NCBI GenBank assembly: GCA_026260175.1
Contig: JAKCWW010008675.1
Span: 1-23,644, forward strand
Source of the DNA: Reticulitermes lucifugus
Lineage: Eukaryota > Arthropoda > Insecta > Blattodea > Rhinotermitidae
Direction of reading: 5' to 3'
DNA: 23,644 nucleotides
Made by a program: the position numbers and the translations under genes. This document shows positions 1 through 9,470 of the stretch, piece after piece. Numbering within the stretch: the first letter of the stretch is position 1; the number at the start of each line of letters is the position of its first letter. The notes under the pieces were generated by a model. That model saw only the letters and a program-made list of their open reading frames with translations. It was not told the origin of the DNA and searched no databases.

Positions 1-81
1 TTTATGTATATTATATGTCAATTTGTATTGTGTGTACTAGTGTAAAGACTACTGCCACCGGGTAAAAACCCAATTGCAGTA

Positions 82-122
<41 letters not shown>
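1..122 (+). mobile_element. LINE-like 3' end fragment with AAT tail
   Basis: A short 3' terminal piece that ends in an A/T trinucleotide tail, as many insect non-LTR retrotransposons do. Just before the tail there is a small hairpin, GGGT-AAAA-ACCC (about 60-71), followed by CAATTGCAGT. No coding sequence is visible because the window starts inside the element. The assignment rests on the tail and on resemblance to cockroach LINE ends as I remember them; a microsatellite next to unrelated sequence is the alternative. Confidence 0.45.
82..120. repeat. (AAT)13 microsatellite
   Basis: Thirteen uninterrupted AAT units, read directly. It probably began as the 3' tail of the adjacent LINE-like fragment and may be length-polymorphic. 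Confidence 0.97.
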
Positions 123-334
123 GAGGACTAGATATTGTTCGATACTTTTCTACTTTATTAATTTTTGCCTAATTTACAGACAATGTCTCTGACTCCGATA
201 ATATAGTGTCGAAAAATTGGACGACACTGAGCAATAAATTGTAAAAGATGAGAAAGAATGCGGTCGCAACCTAATTTAAGGTATTTGCCTGATTGGACTG
301 AGAGAAATCACAAAAACGCGGATAAAGGTAATTG

Positions 335-415
335 GTATCTCGGCTGAGATTCGAACCGCGCACATCCCACATACATGTCAGAAGCGTCACAGCTTCAGCC
401 AAGTGGCTCTGTTCC
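335..415 (-). mobile_element. tRNA-derived SINE head (fragment)
   Basis: On the minus strand a box A-like TGGCTGAAGC (complement of about 390-401) is followed by a box B-like GGTTCGAATC (complement of 348-357), spaced as in a tRNA gene's internal RNA polymerase III promoter. No paired acceptor stem is visible, so this is a SINE head or tRNA relic rather than a working tRNA gene. It abuts the dispersed repeat at 405-500. Confidence 0.5.
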
Positions 416-500
416 GGTGCCTGTTCACCAAACCACACGGCGTCACATCTCAGAAGACAGTAAACCTGAGGCCGTGAGAACCTCAAATCTCACAATATAA
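405..500 (+). repeat. Dispersed repeat, ACACGGCGTCACA family, copy 1
   Basis: The segment reads ACCAAACCACACGGCGTCAC, then ATCTCAGAAGACAG, then GTGAGAACCTCAAATCTCAC. The same ordered words recur at 19030-19115, and in part at 2085-2200, so this is a dispersed repeat. The three copies are on the same strand. Short ORFs here (for example 271-486, minus) are by-products of the repeat. I recall very similar repeats as common in cockroach genomes, but the exact family is not named from this sequence. Confidence 0.6.
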
Positions 501-1144
501 TTCAACGCTCTTGTACATCCAAGCAACGAATAAAAACAATTAAACCGTGACACAGGATTTTACATTTCTAAAGCAATTATCCCCAGAGGAATATAAAAGG
601 ACGCTGAACCCCTCTGTCGCGTGTCGTGTCTCATCCCACAGCGATCGGATCACGTCGCTAAGATAGTCCAGTGTCCGTGGACGAGTGTGTACGGAGACGA
701 CTAGCTGGCATACTCTGCCCTGCGGTGTCATATATCAAGTGACTCGCTAGATATGGGGAACAACCCCTGATGTAGGGTTGGGGAAGATTTTCTGTGGGAA
801 CATTTAGGGGTGGTCTCCCAGAACCTAGGAAGTCTTTTATATTAGTGAGCCCCTGCAGCCTTTGCAACCCATCGTACATCTACATCATACTTTCCCCACG
901 ACCTCTCACATGCTTAACTTGGCAACCAGCACTGCACTTATGACGTCTTAGTATACTCACTGCAAATGATTGTGTCTGTCCATATTGCAGTCTTTAAACG
1001 AGGTATTAATTTCTGGTGCATTCGCAACAAAAGTTGAAAATTACACCTACCGGCATCGCCATGCCTTAAGATACGCCTGTCCACATGTAACAACTCGAGT
1101 ACTATGCAAATAATTTTTATGAAATTCAATATTGATAAATCCTA
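500..1144. other. No recognised gene or repeat
   Basis: No repeat or coding similarity seen. A TATAAAAGG word sits at about 592, but nothing transcribed can be recognised downstream. Short ORFs on the minus strand (540-731, 658-879, 938-1129) have no recognisable domain. Confidence 0.5.
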
Positions 1145-1480
1145 CAAGGATCGGTCAGAAAGTAAGTTTAAAATGTACAAATTTTGTGTCGTTAATTTTA
1201 CTTCCAATAAGAAAGTTTACATTTTATTGCTCCGTTGTCCCACCATTTTTTCACACAGTCCCTGCCACAGCTGAGGCATTTATCTTACTGTAAGACGAGC
1301 GTGTCTGTTCCCTGTTGATAGCAGTCCGTGTCTTTCGTTATCGCAACTGTCTCGCGCGTCGTGATATTCTCAAATGCGGCCGTCAAGGTTTTACTTCAGC
1401 TCTGCCAACGGATGATAATGGCTCAGCATCAGATCAGGCCTGTATGCGGGATTTCACTCACCGACCTTCGTATTACAATG
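1145..1480 (-). pseudogene. Mariner transposase remnant, C-terminal part plus 3' end
   Basis: Read on the minus strand, broken frames resemble the end of a mariner transposase: a PAY-RPDL-LSHYHPLAELK stretch, like the SPDLAPSDYHLF..LK segment that carries the last catalytic Asp in mariner proteins (about 1400-1450), then DKCLSCGRDCVKKW (about 1240-1285), like the family's DKCL..GGDYVEK C-terminus. Stops and frameshifts interrupt it, so it cannot be made as a protein. The 3' terminus fits CAAGGATCGGTCAGAAAGTA immediately inside a TA at 1143-1144, the target dinucleotide of this superfamily. No opposite terminus was found upstream of the coding remnant, so the element is 5'-truncated or too diverged. 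Function in the intact family is cut-and-paste transposition; here it is dead. Confidence 0.55.
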
Positions 1481-1823
1481 ATTTTGCACACTCCAATTTT
1501 TGGTAAAGCACACAAAAATAAAGGACACTTTACACGAAGATGTACCTGTATTCCTGAGAGCTACCAGAAAGCACCTTGTTAATTATTTAACGGAGCGAAA
1601 AAATGTTTCAAAAGGAGTGACAAAGAATAATGAAACATCTTATGTCCAATACAGTCTTCCGTAAGCCTTAACATTTTTCAACACAATGCAAGAAAAGGAG
1701 GCAAACACGCCAGAATTGTTACGGAAACGTAAAATGTGTCTCAACCAAAACTCTGTGCAGTCAATGCAATTAATTTTTAAGAGATTAAACAATTTTCAAC
1801 AGGACGGCGTATTTGACATTTGT

Positions 1824-1997
1824 GCCGGGATAGCTCAGTCGGTATAGCGACTTCCTACGGGCTGGAGGGTTCGGGGATCGAATTCCGGTGGGGGCGAGAT
1901 TTTCCGAACCTGTCCAGGCCGGCCCTGGGGCCCACCCAGCCTCCTATACAATGAGGTACCAGGTCATTCTCGGGAGTAAAGCGGCCGGGGCGTGGTG
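1824..1997 (+). mobile_element. tRNA-derived SINE, family A
   Basis: A tRNA-like head opens with GCCGGGATAGCTCAGTCGGT (box A) and has a slightly disrupted box B, GGTTCGGGGATCGAATTCC. The unrelated body runs CCTGTCCAGGCCGG, CCCACCCAGCCTCC, GAGGTACCAGGTC, then AAAGCGGCCGGGGCGTGGTG. Parts of this body recur at 13.5, 15.8 and 17.45 kb, so the family has several copies in the window. No clear target-site duplication was seen. It would be transcribed by RNA polymerase III and mobilised by a partner LINE. Confidence 0.75.
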
Positions 1998-2034
1998 TTT
2001 CCGAAACATGCATTGCCATTGCACCTTTTAGAGA

Positions 2035-2200
2035 CTCTTCCCGACCCTCCGTTCCCTATATTACAATTTTCCGCCTGGCTCATTTCAACTCTGAAGATGG
2101 AAGCACCAAATTCCTCGGAAACGTTGGCATATCTCTCTACCATGATACACGGCGTCACACCCAAGGATCGCATGCAAACCTCCTGTCGAAGAATAACTAT
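2035..2200 (+). repeat. Dispersed repeat, ACACGGCGTCACA family, longer copy
   Basis: Contains CTATATTACAATTTTCCGCC, then CTCTGAAGATGGAAGC, TTCCTCGGAAACGTTGG and TACACGGCGTCACACCC in order. The last block matches the core of the copies at 405-500 and 19030-19115, and the first block recurs diverged at about 2497-2527. The overlapping ORF (1992-2306, plus) translates the repeat and has no host-protein domain that I recognise. Confidence 0.55.
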
Positions 2201-2529
2201 AACTGAAACATCGGCCAGCTATGATAACAGCATGAGAGCTCATCTGTACATCATAAATTACAACAATAAGCCTAATTCAGTAAACGTCAAATCTCTAACA
2301 ATTTGAAGACATTCAGATGCCTATACCACACGACATAGTCTATTATTTCAGAAACTGAATCAGCCATTTCAATCGCAGACCGTGATAATCACCACCGCCA
2401 GAACCAGCAATTTCATATCATTTTAATCCTTATCATCATGGACACAGTCACTATTTTTCCAACAAGGAAGCAGAAAGGCATCCAGAAAACTATATTACAA
2501 TCTTCCGTCTGACCAATTTAAGAATATTT

Positions 2530-3665
2530 TTATATTTTAACGTTATGAAAATTAAAAAAAAATGAATATGTGTTATTAATAATGGTACACTTCGGATTTT
2601 CATTATTTCAATTTTAAATGCTTGTACAAAGCTACAAGGGAGCAAATGCCTGAATCGCCCTCTCGCTGTCGGGGCCCATTACCATCATATGAAACACGCA
2701 GAAGTTATTCTGTATGTTCTTAAAACATACAGGTTTTACTGTGGTGTCTGGGATTTCCACGCTCCATTGTTTTGTGTGGTACTGTCTGATGTGGTATTCT
2801 ATTTGTCATCATTCTCTGCGTGTATATACTATTTTAGTGTGTTTAAATTTCACAGATAAGGTGCGAAACATTGAATGTCCCCTAATCCCTACACTTCGCT
2901 GGGGATCTGCTCTTGTAGTACCTCCTAAAGGTGGTAGAAGTTTCATTTGTATTGCTGTTAAGACATTTAATCTTCCCATTCATCATGGCCCCTAACGCAT
3001 TTTGGAGATTCTGCAACCAGCCAAGTTCTGCCCCCTCCGACATTTACATGAACGCAATTCAGGCAAATAAAATCCTGAATGTGATTCCTAGTGTCATGGG
3101 GTAAGGCGTTTCATCAAAACAAAAAGTCTTCTGAAAAAATAAATGTAACAACATTTATAAAGCTACTGTTCGGCGCATTCAAAGTGTTGTTACGAGTAGA
3201 CAACCCGCATTGTTCCCGTGTTGGAGATGTCACGTGAATAAAGGACTATGTGTATATAAAACAAATTACGTTTTGAATAAACAAATCCCATTTGTTTAAG
3301 AACAACCTTACAAAACATATCAAGGAAGCGTAATTAATATAATGCAACCACAACATTTCATGACAATACATAACTTCACAGCACCTCGCGGCAAAATGGG
3401 TAGCGCTCCAGCTTCGAGCTTGGGCGTTACCACATTCGTAAATCGACACGGAGATGAATAAACTGACAGAGGCTTTTTGTGGATTTCCACAGCTCCTACA
3501 GGCCAATTCAGGTATACCAATTCAAATTAGGCCACGGCCGCTTCCTTCCACATTGTTTAAAATTATTATTCACCCAACCATTTGACACACGTAGACCGAG
3601 GTATTGATTGCGTTGTTAAATAAGGCGCATATAAAAGTAAATTAGGTGATATCATGATGCAAAAT
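2530..3665. other. No recognised gene or repeat
   Basis: About 1.1 kb without a repeat or coding motif I can support. The longest ORF (2714-2995, plus, 93 codons) is Cys/Trp/Leu-rich with no domain and no splice signals I would defend. Two overlapping minus ORFs at 3246-3520 look like chance. Confidence 0.5.
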
Positions 3666-3669
3666 CCCA

Positions 3670-3810
3670 TCTGAGAAGTTATAGCCACCCAGTTCGTCAA
3701 GAAATTTGCCGGATTTTATGAAATTCAAAGGTTGATTACTGTGTTCTCAGCAGTTCGCCAGTGGACACTATTTATACTCGTTAATTTGTCAGGTTATGAC
3801 CCATCTACTG
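3670..3810 (-). mobile_element. LINE 3'-terminal fragment (LINE family 1)
   Basis: On the minus strand the sequence resembles the last codons and 3' end of an endonuclease/reverse-transcriptase LINE: GTCCACTGGCG (a W-R pair), then AACACAGTAATCAACCTT, like an N-T-V-M-N-L ending. It aligns by eye with the copies at 9.8 kb and 19.25 kb over about 100 bases. Only the 3' end is present and it carries stops. Confidence 0.5.
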
Positions 3811-3961
3811 GAGTTTGAATGCTTTTCAATTTCGCGCTAGAATTACCAACAGAAAGTTAAAGTAGTTCACGTGTGAAAACAAATGAGTGGATTAAGTTTC
3901 TCCGTCTTTTTAAGCTGAGAATACTAATTTTTGGGGGGAGATATTAAGTGCACTTAGAATA

Positions 3962-4305
3962 AGGTTCACTGGTTGAGCCTTACGTGCAAAAGTACCGCAT
4001 GTGAGCATCACGTGCAATACGCGCTTCTGCACGTGAACCACACGTGCAAATGAAGATAGATGGTATTAGCGCTTGCGCAGCTGGGCCTTACAGGCAAACA
4101 ACGGCTGTGACTATTAGCATTTGCGCAGCTGAGCTTCGCGTGAAAACAGTGTGTGAATACAACTCTGTGCGAGTAAGCCACGCGCGAAAAAGGGCTGTGG
4201 CTATCGACACTTGCGAAGCAAGCCTCACATGAAAACAGAGGCTGCAGCTATTAGATCTTGCGCAGGTGAGCTTCATGCATACACTGATTATACATTCAAC
4301 AAGTA
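3962..4305 (+). repeat. Diverged minisatellite, period about 45-48 bp, with CACGTG boxes
   Basis: A repeated block with the core (A)GCNCTTGCGCAGCTGAGCC, then TCACGTGAAAACAG and GGCTGTGGCTATT, occurs about seven times. The anchors lie near 4070, 4118, 4163, 4209 and 4255, giving unit lengths of 45-48 bp. The first copies are the most altered and carry CACGTG at 4009, 4030 and 4041; another lies outside at 3868. ORFs on both strands (4044-4232 plus, 4088-4324 minus) exist only because the tandem repeat happens to stay open. No protein function is implied. Confidence 0.75.
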
Positions 4306-4329
4306 CTGCGTTCCTGCAGGTCAATAAGA

Positions 4330-5424
4330 TATGGCGCTATCCACGGTGAGTGTACACCGAAATAAGTGGTGCAGCTAAGGGTCTGTCCCCTACGCAAGAA
4401 GTCCCCAAGCACCCATTAGGGCCTCCACCCTACACTGCAGCTCCCCATGCATTTTCCCCAGCCTCCCCCTGCAGCACGCCGTGTCCCATGTGACGAATTC
4501 CCAGCATCAATAAGAGAAAATGCTGGACATTTCAGTATTTCTTCTTATTGCCATTTTCAAGCCCACATAAAAAGGAACTAGAACTGACATAGAAGAATAT
4601 CATGAGACTGTGTCGAGACATGGAAGTGGCCAATTAAGTTCAACACTGCACTTGGAATAATTCTGTCCGTCGTCCCGTATTAAAAGTAGAAGCATTGTAT
4701 TTCGGGGACAGGATGGTCCCCGACCTCAGGATAAAAATAACATAAACTGTTACTCAGTACCTAGTATTTTTAACACGGAACGCTGGACAAAGTCCATAAA
4801 GTAAACGTTTCTAAAAGTGACACACTAAATTCAGAATCCTGTAGGACTGTAACCATGTCAAGAAATTATAAAATCCACATAATAACAATAATGGGATATT
4901 ATATAATACCGTGTAGTTTGGTACACGAGTGTCGACACTTGAGAGTGCCATGGTGATGGTCGTCATATCCTTCAGAGTTGCCGCCGTTAGTATAAGCAAA
5001 ACTGCGCCTTTAACGTTTGCAATTTTCGTCCACATCGTTTGGTTGAAAGCGGGCACAAATACGACATTTTGACCTTTGGAGATGGAACCGACATGCCGTC
5101 CCGAAACAACGGTGACAAACCAACTAAAGCCGCGCAACATCCCAGAACAGCAAAAATCTCAAATGCACCGCAGCGAAAGCGACATTTAACACAGAGACAA
5201 TTCTTTTCTGTCAGTAGGCTCATGATAAGGGGGACCTGCTTAATCTTTTATGTTGCGATATGTTTCAGAACAAACACTGAAGAAAGAAATGAAACTGCAT
5301 TTTACATCCAATGCACTTTTCCCGTATTTCTTATAATCATCGAGATAGTCTAATTAAAACCGAAATGAAAGAATGTCCAGACCTGGTCGCTAAAGGAACA
5401 ACTGCGAACATTTTTGTAATATAT
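4330..5424. other. Mostly unrecognised; possible repeat scrap near 4.9 kb
   Basis: 4380-4490 is C-rich. At about 4895-4985 the minus strand reads CTCTGAAGG and CCAAACTACACGG in an order that recalls the ACACGGCGTCACA dispersed repeat, but it is too diverged to assign firmly. Three overlapping ORFs on both strands (4811-5353) have no recognised domain. Confidence 0.4.
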
Positions 5425-5438
5425 ACCAGCTTGAAATT
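5425..5438. repeat. Target-site duplication, left
   Basis: ACCAGCTTGAAATT matches 5695-5708 with one mismatch and flanks the SINE between them. Confidence 0.75.
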
Positions 5439-5694
5439 TTTTTCCCCATGGCTCGACAGCCCCAGTGGGCTAAGGCCTCCTTATTGTTGAGGTTCCTCCA
5501 TCACACTCAGACACACCACACTCGGTAGGACTCCTCTTGACGAGTCATCAGCCCGTCGCAGAGACCTCTACCTGACAACATACAACACTCACAACGGACA
5601 GATATCCACGCCCCCGGCGGGATTCGAACCCGCAATCGCAGCCAGCGAGCGGCCGTAGACCCACGTATTAGACCGCGCGGCCACTGGAATCGGC
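5439..5694 (-). mobile_element. tRNA-derived SINE, family B, complete with target duplication
   Basis: On the minus strand a tRNA-like head runs from GTGGCCGCGCGGTCTA (box A, about 5672-5686) to GGTTCGAATCC (box B, about 5622-5632). It is followed by a non-tRNA body with GTGGATATCTGTCCGTTGTG and GGGCTGATGACTCGTC, and ends with AGCCCACTGGGGCTGTCGAG and an A-rich tail. The flanks ACCAGCTTG(A/G)AATT are repeated on both sides, so the boundaries are well defined at about 256 bp. A near-exact duplication suggests a fairly recent LINE-mediated insertion. ORF 5507-5749 (minus) is a translation of the SINE and is not a gene. Confidence 0.85.
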
Positions 5695-5708
5695 ACCAGC
5701 TTGGAATT
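5695..5708. repeat. Target-site duplication, right
   Basis: ACCAGCTTGGAATT, the partner of 5425-5438. Confidence 0.75.
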
Positions 5709-5954
5709 CGACAGAGTAAGTGGGCGGATTCTCGTGTCAAGTCATTCAACCCACAACATAAATTTGCTTTATGGCCGATATACGTAGAAAAAGTACATTT
5801 GATTTTTCTTCGTTAAAAACAGTTCGAAATGCGCCACAGTAATGCGCTTCTATTACAATTATAATATAAAGTGTCTACTACTTCGTGCTGAACAACCTGA
5901 ATCAACAGTCATGAAAATCTGCATTTTTTATGTACTTTGTATGTTTTGTATGAA

Positions 5955-6091
5955 TATCATAATAACTACCAATTATTTCCCGAATGATCTTTAACTGGTT
6001 CTTTTTTATAATGGAGATGGAATGTGTTCACTCTGAGGCAGGAACTTAATCTCTAAACACAATTCAGATGAATTTCGTGTTTAAAATAGGT
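5955..6091 (+). repeat. Leader module shared with 17.0 kb and 9.1 kb
   Basis: CCAATTATTTCCCGAATG, TTTAACTGGTTC, then GAGGCAGGAACTTAATCTC. The same ordered words occur on the minus strand at 16985-17115, and the later part on the plus strand at 9085-9150. In two of the three copies this module lies directly upstream of a family C SINE head. Confidence 0.55.
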
Positions 6092-6300
6092 CGTGCCATG
6101 GCTCAGCCGGTTAGTCGCCGATTTAAAACCGCGAAGGTTCGGGTTCGATCCCGGTCCACTCCATGCGAGGTTTGTGGTGGAAAATGTGGTACAGGGACAG
6201 AGTTTTCTCCAAGTACTTCCGTTTCTCCCTGGCTGTATCATTCCAGCAATATTCCGTACTCATCTTCCAGCAATGTTCCGTAGTCATCTTCGCCTACATG
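6092..6300 (+). mobile_element. tRNA-derived SINE, family C, copy 1
   Basis: The tRNA-like head has box A CATGGCTCAGCCGGTTAGTC and box B GGGTTCGATCCCGG. The body reads CATGCGAGGTTTGTGGTGG, then ACAGGGACAGAGTTTTCTCC, then AAGTACTTCCGTTTCTCCCT. It matches the copy at 15074-15328 in order and, on the opposite strand, the copy at 16845-16995. Overlapping plus ORFs (6068-6389) are SINE translations. The 3' limit is approximate. Confidence 0.8.
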
Positions 6301-6589
6301 GTAGGCCTACTTTTACCACAAGAATAGAACAGCGAAGTCTGGGAACCTTCAAAGAAGCAATTTTCTTTTGGAAATCGGGCAGTAAGTGACAGAAAAGTAC
6401 TTTGCCTTTAATGTTCCAAAGTGTAAATTATCAAACTTTTAGGCCGTAATGAGTTCCGGAATTTCAGTTAAATGACCGAGTAAAGTTGGTAGAAATAAGA
6501 TCAATGTGAAAGGTCAAACTTCTACCGTTATTACAAAAATCGTCATAGAATAATAAATATTTATAATGAAAAGCTTTCTTCTTGAGAAG

Positions 6590-6885
6590 CTACGAGTTTA
6601 TCAGCCGGTCAAAAAATTTCCCGCATTTTATTGGAACGGAAAATTCATTACCATGAATTTAAGAGCGCACCAATTGTCCATATTCAGAGCGAGATAAATC
6701 CAGTCCACAAGCGCCAATTATATTCCTTAAAACCCATTTTAATATTATTATCTTCTCTATGACTGTGTTTCCCAGGCAGTTGCTTTCCTTTCAAAGCCTG
6801 CACGCACTGCTTTTCCTTACCACGCGTTACATATACACCCTTCAGTCTTATCCTGATTAATTTGAACACCCTAACAGTATGTATT
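6590..6885 (-). mobile_element. LINE 3'-terminal fragment (LINE family 1)
   Basis: The minus strand reads (H)REDNNIKMGFKE (about 6705-6745), matching the RWEDNIKMDL-E block near the C-terminus of cockroach-type LINE reverse transcriptases. Upstream is KGKQLPGK, like G-K-P-G-K-R-P. Downstream a diverged DWI-LA-D end leads into the shared terminal segment ending near AGCTTCTC. Frameshifts and stops make it non-coding. The ORF 6684-6902 is the best preserved part. Confidence 0.6.
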
Positions 6886-6899
6886 GCCATCAATAATAA

Positions 6900-8130
6900 C
6901 AAAAATAATACAACAACGATAATATAAACAACAGCTTTGATTCTACAAGCACTGCAGTTTAGCCCATCTCATTTTGTCACTCTTTTTCAAAGAAAAAACT
7001 TACTTTTCTTGATTTTTTTTCCAAAGAAACAAGCGTCCTACATGTGATTCTTCATATCAGAGAATATAACACGATCTTCTATCTTCCCGGAACGCATTTC
7101 CATCTTATTCTATTCACATTCGCGTTTATACTTCATTCTGACACTCGTTCCGTCTGTCACGTGGCTACATCAGTCCGCAACGCATGAGTAACAGTTGCCT
7201 ACCGCCTCGCGCATGGTGCAGAATATAAACATTACTCATCACAAAGCATGGCGTGAAATTAAGGGTGTGAGGAAACAGCACGTGTGAAAATCCGCGAATT
7301 GCGCCTCAGATGAGCCAACACCAGCCAAACCGATGTTTCTGGTAACTTTGTTACATGCATGGATCGCGGGGTAGGTTACGTTGTCATACGACTGAAATTG
7401 AAAGCAAGATTTGAGGTTTCGCTGTGAATATCTTGCAAGAGAGAAGCTGGGTAGACTGCTTTCGTTCAAACAACCTGCTGCCTCAGTGCTCAGCGTAGGA
7501 AAATAGCCTGTCCAAATGACGGCCGAGACAATGACAATTCAGAAGTGAGACTTTAGTGACTTACAGAGTCTCTCCATTTCACTGCCAGAATAGGATCTGA
7601 AATTATGCCAAAGTCCTACCTTCTACATGCATTCCAATTCACTATTGTCTAAAGACTTTAAATTTTGATACAACGGACAACGTATATGAATATGTCGGAG
7701 AGTGAGCTTGAATTGTGGCTCTGTGCAGTCACTTTGTCCTCTTTGCTTCCCGCTTTCAGTTGGTTCGGTCAGAATCCCAGCACCGTCCACACTGTCCCTA
7801 CGTCCGCTTTGCTTTTCCACCCGCGGTAAATCTGGTAACTCTGTAACAGAATACACCTCGTCATATTTCAGAACACAGCAAACTTCGCTTATAGTCTAAT
7901 ATACTGTTGTGTCCAGAAGTGGAGTTTAATTCGTAAACAGAACAATGACAATTGCATGTACACGGCGCTTACTCTGGCTATGTCTTTGCGAACTGTCCGA
8001 TCCAGTCAGACGTCAAAACATAAATGATGGGTTCACGACGTATAGACTAATGTTATGACACCTTAAGAAAGCACGGACATGAGTTATTAGCGTAAATATT
8101 CAAGACGTTTGGGATGTAACGCCGTTTAGA
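6900..8130. other. Unassigned; one ORF of possible interest
   Basis: No repeat family recognised. The minus-strand ORF 7623-7856 (77 codons) has a polar, protein-like composition (LPRVEKQSGRRDSVDG, then TEPTESGKQRGQ) and is preceded on the minus strand by TTCTGTTACAG, a possible 3' splice site. I do not recognise the product. ORF 7239-7469 (minus) has no recognised feature. Confidence 0.35.
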
Positions 8131-8135
8131 CTGAT

Positions 8136-8205
8136 CAGTAGTTACCGACGTTTCGGAAAACTGCAGTGCTCAGTAGTTACCGACGTTTCGGAAAACTGCA
8201 GTGCT
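8136..8205 (+). repeat. Perfect 35 bp tandem duplication
   Basis: The unit CAGTAGTTACCGACG...TGCAGTGCT occupies 8136-8170 and is repeated without a mismatch at 8171-8205. It contains the complement of CCGAAACGTCGGTAAC, the 3' half of the ribozyme-like motif described for 8182-8216. Confidence 0.95.
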
Positions 8206-8216
8206 CTCATCTTCAG
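8182..8216 (-). other. CTGAAGA...CCGAAACGTCGG motif, copy 1
   Basis: The minus strand reads CTGAAGA (8210-8216), a 20-base spacer, then GAAACGTCGG. The half motif is duplicated in the adjacent 35 bp repeat. A second motif lies on the opposite strand at 8253-8289, so the two are inverted. The internal stem is weak in this copy. Confidence 0.5.
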
Positions 8217-8252
8217 CGTCAAACAGTCCGGCTGTCCTTGGACTGCTGGACC

Positions 8253-8294
8253 TTGAAGAAGAAGGCAACACTCTCCTTCGAAACGTCGGCAACA
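8253..8294 (+). other. TTGAAGA...GAAACGTCGG motif, copy 2
   Basis: TTGAAGA, one A, a GAAGG/CCTTC stem around a 9-base loop, then GAAACGTCGGCAAC. The 15 bases CGAAACGTCGGCAAC are the inverted counterpart (one mismatch) of GTTACCGACGTTTCG at 8144-8158 and 8179-8193. Confidence 0.5.
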
Positions 8295-8299
8295 GAAGA

Positions 8300-8955
8300 C
8301 TTTAACCTTTATCAATAGCAGCGTGAGAAACTCGAATCTTGCAAGGTACTAGTGTCTTCACTTTCTTCGAAATTTCCCATGTGAGGTCATCACCGGCAGA
8401 GCTAAAATAGACAAGGCGTACCACCTGTTTTAACCACAAAAATCTCTGCACATTGCCCACACATTGAATTTATTTGTTCGTTATTCTGTATGCATAAACA
8501 CCTCAAACCAACCACAGTAAAACTGTAATGGGGAAGCGTATTGTATTTAATGCATGGATTTGACGACGGCTTTACCGAGATCACGTAAGCACCAACTATA
8601 GCACGACATCGAAAAAGGCTGTACTGTTCTGATAAACCTATATGGAGACACAAATTTAATCCAGCTCTTTTGTTGTCTTTATTTTCCTGTGACCAAAATT
8701 CTTCCTACACACGTATATCCCTACAATCGAAATATTATTTACAATTAAATTTGAATTACTTCGAATTTACCTAAAATTTTAAACTTGAATATGATTATTA
8801 AACACACTAAAAAGTGGCAGTTCTACAGGTTCATTTTTTAAGAATGCAGCTCACACGGCCTGAGGTTCGGTACGATGTCCAGTTGTGATGTCAGAAGTGT
8901 TGAGATATGAGCAGATATCTGTCATTTCGGCGATGCCTAATTTTCCTCGAACCCT
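8300..8955. other. No recognised gene or repeat
   Basis: The minus ORF 8402-8653 (83 codons) has no recognised domain. The rest is A/T-rich sequence with no motif I can name. Confidence 0.5.
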
Positions 8956-9074
8956 TCAGTTAAGGAGCAATGATAATTATTTGTACCACCTGACAACATT
9001 ATAAACTCTCCAATTTGCCGACACTTCTTTTTGTGTGTTTCGTATGATTCAGACTAAACAACGATTGCCCCTGT

Positions 9075-9180
9075 AAACAATATAAACAGACTTTTTCTCT
9101 ATGATGGAGAGGGTCTGTGTTTTCAGTGAGGTAGGAACTGAGTTATTGTACATAATTTAAGTGCAATTCATGTTTATAAA
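9075..9180 (+). repeat. Leader module copy (diverged)
   Basis: GTAAACAATATAAACAGAC, GTCTGTGTTTTCAGTGAGG and TAGGAACTGAGTTATTGTAC match in order the module at 5955-6091 and its minus-strand copy at 16985-17115. No SINE head follows directly here. Confidence 0.45.
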
Positions 9181-9392
9181 ACCAAGCATACGAAATAAGT
9201 AATTTCTACAACTGAAATGTTGCCAAATTTATCATTTTCCTTAAAATTTCTGGAATTTGTTGCTTCTAGATCACCTCTCACATGCAAATTGCGTTCAGCT
9301 TGTATCGGGAAGGACAATCGCTTTCGTTTCTCGAAGTTCTGTGACTCGAATATGCTTTACTGTAAGAACACTCGTATTTCTTCGCGAGACGG

Positions 9393-9470
9393 CGGTATGG
9401 TTCAGTCAGTGTATACTAGGCTACGGCCTGAAACAACTGGTTATATGCCAGGAAGGGCAGACACACAAGG
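9393..9470 (+). mobile_element. Possible tRNA-derived SINE head, degenerate
   Basis: GGCGGTATGGTTCAGTCAGT resembles a box A region, and CTGGTTATATGCCAGGAAGG, about 40 bases on, may be a decayed box B. The body is not recognised. The overlapping ORFs (9217-9589, plus) show no domain. Confidence 0.3.

Noticed and set aside
585-730. TATA-box promoter (TATAAAAGG at about 592)
   Set aside because: One short word in A/T-rich DNA, with no recognisable transcript or coding sequence downstream.
2085-2125. CTCTGAAGATGG...GGAAACGTTGG as a seventh hammerhead-like copy
   Set aside because: The GGAA/TTCC stem is separated from GAAAC by extra bases, so the core geometry does not fit; it belongs to the dispersed repeat.
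3962-4305. CRISPR array
   Set aside because: Units are continuous and diverged throughout, with no distinct spacers, and the DNA is eukaryotic.
4044-4324. Overlapping coding genes on both strands
   Set aside because: Both ORFs lie inside a tandem repeat and follow its period.
5600-5694. Functional tRNA gene on the minus strand
   Set aside because: Boxes A and B are good but no acceptor stem pairs; the tRNA-like part continues into a SINE body with target duplications.
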